Positions 1-12,011 of a stretch of DNA of 64,000 bases are shown here, in pieces. The stretch is from the NCBI GenBank assembly GCA_964016885.1, contig OZ024748.1, positions 27,055,515 through 27,119,514 on the forward strand, read 5' to 3'. The stretch comes from Eledone cirrhosa. Its lineage: Eukaryota > Mollusca > Cephalopoda > Octopoda > Eledonidae. Made by a program: the position numbers and the translations under genes. The number at the start of each line of letters is the position of its first letter. The first letter of the stretch is position 1. A model generated the notes under the pieces. The model saw nothing but the letters and a program-made list of their open reading frames with translations. It ran no database searches and was not told the origin of the DNA.

Positions 1-286
1 ATCCCGGATTCGTAGAACTATGTCCGCTTTCACCCCTCTTAGGACATTCTCTCTATGTAAACTCTTGTGCATTTAATCCCTCTGGAACTTTACTGGCATC
101 TTGTTCAACAGACGGTAAACTTATAGTTTGGAATCTAAACACAGGACAACAAGAAGCTGCCACCGAGCACAAGTCAAAAGGTGGTATACGGGTGTGTAAG
201 TTTTCGCCGAACGGTTTTTACCTCGTGTCAGGAAGTGATGACGAAACATTATGTATTTGGGAAGCTTCTTCTTTACATTTCATAAC
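1..286 (+). CDS. WDSUB1: WDSUB1 exon, WD repeats (5'-partial)
   Basis: The reading frame begins at base 3 and is open from the window edge. It contains a GHSLYVNSCAFNPSG / ASCSTDGKLIVWN blade followed by a KFSPNG / SGSDDETLCIWE blade, both classical WD40 patterns ending in W-N or W-E. The donor is AC|GTAAGT at 287. The exon leaves two bases of a codon, completed by the first base of the next exon. The true 5' border of the exon is outside the window. Confidence 0.93.
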
Positions 287-304
287 GTAAGTTTAAAAAA
301 AAAA

Positions 305-348
<44 letters not shown>

Positions 349-3300
349 CCAGCTTTGTCTTTCTTCTGTTCGATGTTGATAAATAAACTACCTGTATTGG
401 AGTCGATTCTTTTATAACCCTTTCTTCCTCTCTGGAAGAAATCAGCTGTGTTTTAGACCTGGAGATGGGATGGCTCCACCAGGTTTAATTTACCCAAGAT
501 ACCGTATGTCACGACGCCACCTCTTCGATTCAATTCTTCATTCATTCTTCAAAATATGAATATATATATAATATACGTACATGTTTGTGTGCGCGCGTGC
601 TGTTGTTTTTAAATAACAGGTCTTCGCTGATCGAATAGACGAATGTTGCCCAACCTGACGTACGTAGTCCACCGGGAAGGGGGTTTCTTTTGTGGACAAA
701 TCTTTCAAAAACCTCAGCTCCGTGGGGTAAACAAAATCATTTAAATAAAAGAGGGACATTGTTAGTTGAAAGGTTGTGAGACACTGGAATAAACAGGGAT
801 CCTCGTTAGTTGAAAGGTTGGAAGACAACTGGAATAAAAAGTTGAAAGGTTTGGTGCTACTGAAATAATAGTAATAAAAAAACAACTTCTGATAGAATCT
901 TTTTGTAAGAACAACCCGCATCGTAGTTACGACAGGAACCTCTCCAGGGTAGCTTGACCTGCTATAAATAACAGTCAAATCTTCCCCCACACACACCCCC
1001 TACCGGCTTAAAGAAGGAAGGGCACATCGGTGAACGTATTTCTAGATATACAAATAAAGGGTATTGATCATAACAAGAACGTCTTTGATCATAGGCTTGC
1101 ACAACTGGGGCTAAACAACAGTAATGATGACGATTCCGAATTTGCCAAGTCTTTATGTAAATTTATAGCGACAGGAGACGAATATAAGTTATGTGTTTAT
1201 CTGTTTGATTTAATTTTGCTGTTTGTTAAACTTTGCACCTCTCAAAATATTTTCGTAACCATTATTTTTTTCTTTTCATAACGTTAGTTTGTTCTGTTTA
1301 TAGATGTCATTTAAGCTCGTGTCAGCCCTGATCGAAACACACCTATTAAGTAACATGTCACAGCCAGGTATAGTGTATCTAGGACTACATTATCTTATAG
1401 ATACGAAGCGTTTTTATTGATAAAAAAAACAAAAATAAGCTTCATTCTTTTAACAAAAAAAAAAAGAAAAAAATTAGATTACTTTATTAAAATTATTAGT
1501 TTGAAAAAATAGGTTTTTCTTTCCTTTTTAAAGACTACTTGTGATTTGAGTGCGATTTGACTGCTATTTTTTAACAAGTCTGGTGAATGTGTAGATCACT
1601 GATTCCCAACCTGACCAAAGTTACACCTACAACAATCGGTTTTCTCAGCCCTTCCTTTTCAGTAAAAATATATTGTTTGTGTGATTAAGAAGCTTGCTTG
1701 GCAACCATAAGGTTTTGGATTTCGAACCCACTGCATGGCATCTTGTCTTCTATAAGCCTCGGGCTAATCAATTGTTGTATGAGTGAATTTGGTAGATGGA
1801 AATTGCAGAAGCCTGTTCATTACTATTACCACCACCATATAACATCTATTTTTCACGCTTGTATGGGTTAAATGGACTGTCATGTTATGAGGCTAATTTT
1901 AAATAATCTTGATATATATAGATATATATGTGTGTGTGATTGTGTCTATCTGTCTTCACATACATCTTTGCATTGATACCATTTAAGCAAACAATGATAT
2001 TTATTCTGGGTTAGAATTAGCTAGGGCATCCACTCTTAGAATGATACATCATAAAAGTCTTGTCTAATTCATACCAGAATGGAAAAATGGATGTAAAAAT
2101 GATGATGATAAAATATTTAAATGAAGATATTTTAATTTTGCTTTTCTTTCTAAGTCGTATATATTAATTAATATTAATTAAAAGCTGTTTATCTCACTTC
2201 AAAATGTCTGCAAGTCTTATATAATTTCCCACCCAATTTCAGATGTCTATCACATACAACATTTGTGGTTACTTGTGCCTTCAGCCCCGATAGTAAACTG
2301 CTGATTTCTGGCTGCAATACAGGAAAACTTCGTGTTTGGGATATGTTTGATAACTTTGGTACCGCCAGGCATAAGGAGTTAGAAGCACACGATCTTGGTA
2401 TGATGGGATGTGATTTTTGGAGTGGTATATCAGCAGAAAGTAAGACCTTCTTTTCTAGACTTATATTCCTTATATACCCATATTTATATTCTATCCTCAT
2501 TTAACCTCTTGTCCATTCACTCCCCTTCAATACTTGGGCACTTTTGGCCTTGAAAGAACAGAGATGATGTAAAATGAAGCGGTCTCTTTTGCTATGTAGG
2601 GATAAGATGACCTCTTTAGTGTTGGCACCACAAGATATATCCAGTACACTCTGTAAGTGGTTGACAAATCAGAGGAAACATTGCATAGAGAATGGTTTTT
2701 AGTTTGTTGAGGACACAACAATCTCTCTCATGCTGGCACTATAATAAAATGCACCCAGTGCAGTCTGTAAATGGCTGACAATTGAATTGTAGATAACGTG
2801 GCATAGGGAATTCTCTTTAGTTTTTTCAAGGATATAACAACCTGTCTAGTGCTGGTGCCATCATAAAATGTACCCACTGTATTGTAAGTAGTAGTTGGCA
2901 TTAGTAAGGGCATCCAGCTATAGAAACCTTGCCTTTGAGGGCAGAATTAACTTGGACTGTTTATGTTGGGCTTTTTAAACCTGGTATGTCTGAACATAGC
3001 CAATTTTTCTAGAGAAAGAGATACAAAGAAAGAGAGAGAGAAGAGAGGGGATGGGAGAGAAAGAAAGAGAAGAAGAACTCTGGTAGTGGAACTTTATTTG
3101 TTGTCCCCAAAAGTATGAAATGCAAAAATTGACCTCTGCAGGATTTGAATTGAGGATACAGTGAACCGAAATATATATATATATATACACACAGGAGGTG
3201 GTGTGCAGGAGAGAAGACAGCGTTGGTATGGACATGTGATGTACATGGACAATGACTGCTGGGTGAAGAAATGCCAGGAAATCCCAGTGGAAGGAAGTTT

Positions 3301-5747
3301 TAATAGAGGAAGACCAAGAAAGACATGGGCGGAAGTGGTGACACCCTAATGACTCTGTAAATTTTCTGCCTTGCACATGAGTTGTAGATACTCTACTTTA
3401 TGACAGTTGGTTTCATAATATTAATAATAATTGTTTCTACTTTTGGCACAAGGCCAGCTATTACTCAGTGCATTACTGGTACTTTATTTTATCGACCCCG
3501 TAAGGATGAAAGGCAAGTTAATCTTGGCGGGATTTGAACACAGAATGGCAAGGGCCGTAACTCTATGTGTCAAAGCATGGCGTCCGACCTTCTACTGACA
3601 CTGCCAATCCACCGCCTTATAATAATAATAATAATAATAATAATGGTTTCTGATTTAGGCACAAGGCCAGCAATTTTAGGGGAGAACAAAGGAGATTAAT
3701 TAGACCTCAGTGCATTACTAGTACTCTATTTTATTGATCCCGTAGGGATGAAAGGATAAAATAATGATTTCTATTTGAGGCACAAGGCCAGCAATTTCGG
3801 GGAAAGGGGAAAATCGATTGTTTTGACAGTGGTATTTTATTTCATTGATCCTGTAAAGAGCTGGAACAAATACTGCAAATCATTATGTCCAACACATGAA
3901 TATTTCTACCAGTACACCACCCTAACAACAACAATAATAACAACAGTAATAGCAACAACAACAATAATAACAATAACAATAATTGTTTCTACTTTTTGGC
4001 ACAAGGCCAACAATTATCCCAGTACATTACTGGTACTTTATTTTATCGACCCCGTAAGGATGAAAGGCAAAGTTAACCTTGGCGGGATGAATAATTATCA
4101 TCATCACCATTGAACATCCATTTCAGATCGTAAAGGGACGTAACTATGCTGGAAAGCATAATCCAACCCTCTACCGATACTGCCAATTCACCACCCTCTA
4201 TATAACAATAACAATAATAACAACACATAGCAACAGCAATAATGATAATAATAACAACGACAACAACAATAATAATAATAATGATAATGATTTCTACTAT
4301 AGGCACAAGGCTAATCATTATTAGAAATCAACCTTACGGGGTCGATAAAATAAAGTACCAGTAACGCACTGGATAATTGCTGGCCTTGTGCCAAAAAGTA
4401 GAAACAATTATTAGAAATCAACAATAATGATAATGGTAACAACAAATGTTGTTGTGCTGTTAACCCTTTAATGTTCAAACTGGCCAAAACCGGCCAGAAT
4501 TCTCTACCTCTTTCTGTTGAAACTGGCTGTAACTGGTCACTGAAACTGATGTTAAGGTATTGTTCTCAAAATAAATACTTTCAAAATCTCATCGATTCGA
4601 TATTATGTGAGATAATTATGTGAGATAAAGCCTTTACCATGAAAATATAATAGTATATATAGAGTAATGTGAATGCTAAAGGGTTAAATGATGATACACA
4701 TGCATCTGTCTGTTATTTTCAGGTGATTGTACCAAATATTTACTGGCAACCTGTGGCCAAGATGCGCTGATAAAACTCTGGGAAATAGTGTCTACTAATA
4801 TAAGATGTAAGTATTGCTAGATGGAGAGTCATCATCATCATCATTTCATTTTACGTCCGCTTTTTCCCTGCTTGCAAGGGTGGGACGGGAACTGATTCTG
4901 GCTTGATTTCTACAGCTGGATGCCCTTCCTAACACCAACCTCATTTACAGTGAGTGCTGGGTGCTTTTTTGCCGTGGCACCTCCCCGACCACTTTGCAGT
5001 GGAATGATATGGACCCCAGTCCCTATCATCTCATTTCTACAGCTGAGTAAACTGGAGCAATGTGAAATAAAGTGTCTTGCACAAGGAAAGACATCACCTG
5101 GTCTGAGAATTGAACTCACAACCTTCGATTGCAAGGCCAATGCTATAACCACTAAGCCATGTGCCTCCATGTGTGTGTATGTATATGTATAAATTTGAAA
5201 AAATTAATAGCTGGGCCTTCTTTTGGGTAAGTTGGGGTAGTTTCTCTTCCTCCCATTCATTCTCTACATTCATTAATCTCTCATAGTAACATTTCCAGGC
5301 CTCTTTCTTTCGGGCATTAATGTTATTAAGTGCACCAGTGTCATTTCTAATACATTTGGATTTGCAATGTAAGTGTGAGAGAAAGGCAGAGCTTGGACAA
5401 ACTGAGGGAGAAGCTGGGTTTAAAAGGATTCGAAGGTAGTGTGCAGGAGAGAAGACTGCATTGGTATGGACATGTGATGTGCATGGACAATGACCACTGG
5501 GTGAAGAAATGCCAGAAAATCCCAGTGGAAGCAAGTTTTAATAGAGGAAGACCAAGAAAGATATGGGCGGAGGTGGTGAGAGCTGATCTTAAATTGCTAA
5601 GACTGGCAGAGGAGATGACAAAGGAACGTGATAAGTGGAGAGATACCATGCTGAGAAGGACCCGTGCAACCCATGCAAGCATGGTAAAACATGTAAAAAC
5701 GATGATGATGATGTTGATATGTGTATATGTGTGTGTGTGTATGTATA

Positions 5748-5798
<51 letters not shown>

Positions 5799-8700
5799 TA
5801 GAACCTCGGTTCACAAACAATTTTTCTGAACATAAAATGTCTTGGTTGATGAACAGTGTCTCAAGTAACAAATGTGGAAGCCAGCAACAACAGTTGGCAA
5901 CAAGCTTGGAGTATTATTAGGAAACCATCACTTGTAGTTAATTACTATAGTGATATCTTTCACACAATCTCATGTTTTGGGTGGTGAACGGTCTCCAGGA
6001 ATGAATTAAGTTTGTGAACCAAAGTTTCTCTGTATATGTGTTAAGTGGTGTCTGTATGTAAAAGAGGGGGCGAGCGAGAGAGAGAGGGAGAGATGATTGG
6101 ACTAGTTAACTAAACTATTATTACTATGAAAGAGGGGGAGAGATGATTGGTCTAGTTAATTAAACTATTATTATTATGAAAGAGAGGGAGAGATGATTGG
6201 ACTAGTTAACTAAACTATTATTACCATGAAAGAGGGGGAGAGATGATTGGTCTAGTTAATTAAACTATTATTATTATGAAAGAGAGGGAGAGATGATTGG
6301 CCTAGTTAACTAAACTATTATTACTATGAAAGAGGGGGAGAGATGATTGGTCTAGTTAATTAAACTATTATTATTATTATGAAAGAGAGGGAGAGATGAT
6401 TGGACTAGTTAACTAAACTATTATTACTATGAAAGAGGGGGAGAGATGATTGGTCTAGTTAATTAAACTATTATTATTATTATGAAAGAGAGGGAGAGAT
6501 GATTGGACTAGTTAACTAAACTATTATTACCATGAAAGAGAGGGAGAGATGATTGGACTAGTTAACTAAACTATTATTACCATGAAAGAGAGGGAGAGAT
6601 TATTGGACTAGTTAACTAAACTATTATTACCATGAAAGAGGGGCAGAGATGATTGGACTAGTTAACTAAACTATTATTACCATGAAAGAGAGGGCGAGAT
6701 GATTGGACTAATTAACTAAACTATTATTACCATGAAAGAGAGGCAGAGATGATTGGACTAGTTAACTAAACTATTATTACCATGAAAGAGAGGGAGAGAT
6801 GATTGGACTAGTTAACTAAACTATTATTACCATGAAAGAGAGGGAGAGATGATTGGACTAGTTAACTAAACTATTATTACCATGAAAGAGGGTCAGAGAT
6901 GATTGGACTAGTTAACTAAACTATTATTACCATGAAAGAGAGGGAGAGATGATTGGACTAGTTAACTAAACTATTATTACCATGAAAGAGAGGCAGAGAT
7001 GATTGGACTAGTTAACTAAACTATTATTACCATGAAAGAGAGGGAGAGATGATTGGACTAGTTAACTAAACTATTATTACCATGAAAGAGAGGGAGAGAT
7101 GATTGGACTAGTTAACTAAACTATTATTACTATGAAAGAGGGGGAGAGATGATTGGTCTAGTTAATTAAACTATTATTATTATGAAAGAGAGGGAGAGAT
7201 GATTGGATTAGTTAACTAAACTATTATTACTATGAAAGAGGGGGAGAGATGATTGGTCTAGTTAATTAAACTATTATTATTATGAAAGAGAGGCAGAGAT
7301 GATTGGACTAGTTAACTAAACTATTATTACCATGAAAGAGGGGCAGAGATGATTGGACTAGTTAACTAAACTATTATTACCATGGAAGAAGGGAGAGAGG
7401 GAGCTGTATAATTGGCCTAGTTAACTCAACTACCATTATCATGGCAGTAGAGTACTGAAGAGATTTTGGTGTTGGTGAAATACTGCCGTGTTGTCTACTT
7501 GGGTGGCTGGTGGAGAGGGGAAGAGGGTGGTACACACAGTGATTGACTAGGTCAGATGTGTGTTAAGTCTATACTAACCATATACCCTTCCTATACCAGT
7601 AATTATTGCAGATTAGTGGTTGCTTTACCTGTAAACCTTCTCTACTTTAGAGTGTCATAAAATAATTTACATATGTCAGTAACCTTGCACTCCTCCCACT
7701 TTACATGTAAACCTTTTCTACTTTAGAGCAACACAACACAACTACTTTACATTTGTCAGGTCCTTGTACCTTCCAGTTTATATAACTAAGACTATCAATT
7801 GCCTTAACTTGAATGTAAATATATCTATAACAAAACAAAGCTATCCACAAACCCAAGCAAACATAATCCATAAACTTACCTTTGACCTCATTCACTAGAC
7901 CCATACCACACAAGGTAAAGTTACACACGTCCTTCTAAAACATGTCCCAAACTTCTTGACAAAACAAATACTGACCCACTCTAATTACTGGTATGGGGAT
8001 GATGGATATCATTAGGCTGCAACTATCATATTACATAGTTTCATCATCATCATCATTACCATTGTCTAACATCTATTTTCCATGCTTGCATGGGTTAGAC
8101 AGCTGTCATGTGCTGAGGCCAGACTGGTCAGGTGACTAGGCCCTGCTCATACACTTTGTTTTGAATTGGTTTCTATGGCTGGAAGCCCTTCCTAATGCCA
8201 ATAATCTGCAGTGACTACAGCCCTAATATGCAATTGACATAGAACTTACTCATAACCAGTACAAACATTAGGAACTACCACTGCCCCAAATCCCTTACAA
8301 GCCTGAACTGCTATACAGACACTCATTGACACTAACCTCACACTCAACCACCAAACACTCATCGACACTAACCTCTCACTCAACCACCAGACACTTATCG
8401 ACGCTAACCTTACACTTAACCACCAGACACTTATCGATACCAACCTCATACTCAACCACCAGACACTCATTGACACTCTCAGTCAACTACCAGACACTAC
8501 ACTAACCTCACACTCAACCACCAGACACTCATTGACACTCTCAGTCAACCACCAGACACTACACTAATCTCAAACTCAACCACCAGACACTACACCAACC
8601 TTACACTCAACCACCAGACACTACACTCACCTTACACTCAACCACCAGACACTACACTCACCTCACACTCAACCACCAGACACTATACTCACCCACCAGA

Positions 8701-11700
8701 CACTACACTCACCTCACACTCAACCACCACACACTACACTCACCTCACATTCAACCACCAGACACTCATCTCACACTCAACTACCAGACATTACATTCAC
8801 CTCACACTCAACCACCAAACACTACACTCACCTCACACTACACTCACCACACAACCATCAGATACCTACTGACACTCAACCATCAGACACATACTGACAC
8901 TCAACCACCAGATACACACTACACTCATCTCACACTCAACCACCAGAATGTGAACTGGTATACAGACACTCACTGATGCTAATCCCACACTCAACCACGA
9001 GACACTCACTGATGTTAATCTCTCACACTGACACAACCAAGATCCTCCAATCCCCCATATATCTAATCAAACCCCCTAATCCATTTATCAGACCAATAAA
9101 CCTGTGAAGAAAAGAAGTGAAGCTATATGCCCAACAAATAAATCACCAAGTATATATACTACTATACACCATTCTACTTTAGATTGACTCAACTATTATA
9201 AGTTCATACCTTGCCTAATACTCCTCTTTTTCAATGTTTTGTCTGCCAGGTGTACGAGTTAGCAGTAAGTATATTCTGGTTGGACATGAGGCACCAGTCT
9301 CTGTTTGTTGTTTTTCATATCAGAGAAAACTGCTGGCTTCAGGGTAAGTAGATTCTCAAAATATTCTTAAATAAAGGGTGACATGGGATGGTTTGGGATT
9401 GACAGAATTAATAGAGCAACACACAATATACCAAGTCAGTTTCTCTACTCTGAGTAATACATCGATTAAGTCAGCCTTAAAAGCTAAAATCTTATGTATT
9501 TCAGTATTACAGCCTTGAAAACTAAAATCTTATGTGCTTCGTATATTTTCTCTATAAATCCTTTACAGTATTATATGTCTACAGAATCATCTGCTTGTTT
9601 TCTTTCCAGATCTTTTGATAAAACTGTAAGACTTTGGAACCCTGTAAGTCACCATTTTGTTCTTCGAATTCCAAAGAAACATATTAGTTGTCTGTTAGAA
9701 ATTGAGGTTGTTATTGTTGTTTAGCTTCAAATCAGCCCATACAGAGTAAGATCTACAGTCAAAGGCATTTCAGCCATAGAATACTGCTTCTAAAACATCT
9801 AAACTACACAGCCATGCCTACACCTTTGCATGGTTTGTATGTCCTATGTGTTTAAAGTCTTTTCTATGTTCTGTCTTGATAGTTTTTAGTATGTTTTGTT
9901 TGTATAATCAGTTTTATATATTTGATGTATATATATTGTTTTTTTCCTGTTTATGTATGTTATGTGTATATAATAATAATAATAATGAAATTATTCTGTA
10001 CAGTGCTCAGGTGCACTACAACTCATCAAAGGTGCATGTATATTACATAGAATAATGTACAAATGTCAGGAAAATGAACAGTGTATGAGTCATGATATAC
10101 ATGTGTGCATGTGTATGGAGGGGGATATCAGATATAGTGTTGGCGAATTTTAGGAAGCATGGAGGTTTTAACGGATGCAGTGTCGTGGCAGCTAACAACT
10201 GATGCAGGTAGTTTGTTCCAATCTTCAGCAACTCTGAGTGTAAAAAAAATGTTTCCGAAAGTCATGGGAGCTGTGCTGTTTTCTGACTTTGTTGGCATGC
10301 CCACGTGTTTTAGACAAATGGAAATCAGCGTTGTTGTTGGCAAGATGGTTAATAATTTTGTGGGTGTTTACCAAGTCAGTTGCTAGACGTCGGAGCTTCA
10401 ATGTATCCATGCCCAGGGAAGCAAGGCGCTCAGAGTATGGTAGATGCCTGATGGAGGGTATTCACAAACTCTGTATTGATTTTTGTTGTTGTTCTTCTTC
10501 TTCAACAGGAATGGTAAGAGAATGGTCGGTTATTGTTGTTGAGAAGTAACGGGGGAGGAAGTCATGGGTTCCTGTTATTGATGATGTCCATCAACAGGAG
10601 TAGTAGCAGAAGCTACAGTCGTTGGTTTTTGCCGTTGTTCAGGAACAATGGTAGAGGAAGGCATGATCGTTGGTTTTTGTTGTTATTCAACAGCAATAGT
10701 AGAAGCAGACACACAGGCCAGGCACTGAAAGGACCATATAAATAACTATCTATGTTATGTGTATATATATAGTTCTGTATGTTATGTGTAGATAAATAGT
10801 TGTGTATGTTATGTGTGTATATATATATATATATGGTTGTGTATGTTATGTGTATATAGATAGTTGTGTATGTTATGTGTATATAAATGATTATGTTTAT
10901 TTGTTTTTTGCCTATTTAATAGTAAATATGCTTGTGTGATATATATGATGCTATATAATTGTTTATACAAGGCCAGCAATTATCCCAGTGTATTACTGGT
11001 ACTTTATTTTATCGACCCTGTAAGGATGAAAGGCAAATGCTATATGAGGCTATGTAATACTGTGTAAGGCATTGGCAGTTGGATAGAATGTTTGCAATAT
11101 TTGTTTCAACTCTTTGCTCCCTGAGTTCGAATCGCATTGAGGTCAACTTTGCTTTTCATCCATTCGAGATCAATAAAAATAAGTGCCAGTCTAGTACTGG
11201 GGTTGATTCTTCCTCTATATCTCTTTCTCACTTCCATCCTCTCTCACTTTGCATCCTTCTCTGAAAGAAATCTGCTGTATTCAGACCTGGAGAGGAGATG
11301 GGCTCCGCTAGGTTTTAAAAAATACCCTAGAAATGCTATATATCAATATGGCACCCCTACGACTCCATCAGGAGTTTTGGAAATACAAAAAAAAAAAAAA
11401 AAAGAGAGAATATTGTGTAATGTTATGTCATGCTTTGTAATGTTGGGTCATGTAATAAGAAGAGAAAATTTGATTTTTATTGAGTCTACTTCATAAGGTT
11501 TATTGTTTATATTATGTTTCAGACAAACGGTGATTGTATCCAAATACTTACCAGTCACACAAGGTGAGGAGAAGAGGAGGGGGGCTTTCTTTTTTTTACT
11601 ACTGATACTGTCATCATTAGCAGTCAGCTCAATGTCATCATCATCATCATCATGTTAATGTCATTATCTCAATGTTACCATCATCATTGCCTCATGTCAA

Positions 11701-11949
11701 TGTTGTCATCATTACCATAATTGTCATGTGAATGCCATCATCATCATTGTCATAATGTTATCATTATCATATATCATCTTAATGTTATCGTTATCACAGT
11801 GTTATCTTATCATCATCATATTTGTCATGTCAATGACAAATCATTTCAATATTATAATTATGATTGTCATGTGAGTGCTATCTTTATCATCATCATCATT
11901 GTCATAATTATTACATTTGATCATCATGACTATCATCCTATTTGTGGTG

Positions 11950-12011
<62 letters not shown>

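Noticed and set aside
1030..1281. 83-codon plus frame as an alternative WDSUB1 exon
   Set aside because: It has no WD pattern, and direct joining of 286 to 2243 already completes the blade in phase.
4910..5192. tRNA genes at the right ends of the ~330-bp repeats and in other SINEs
   Set aside because: A- and B-box words are present, but the cloverleaf is not intact and each is joined to a repeated body with an LINE-type tail.
6078..7385. CRISPR-like array of 50-bp repeats
   Set aside because: Units are contiguous with no unique spacers, and the setting is an animal intron.
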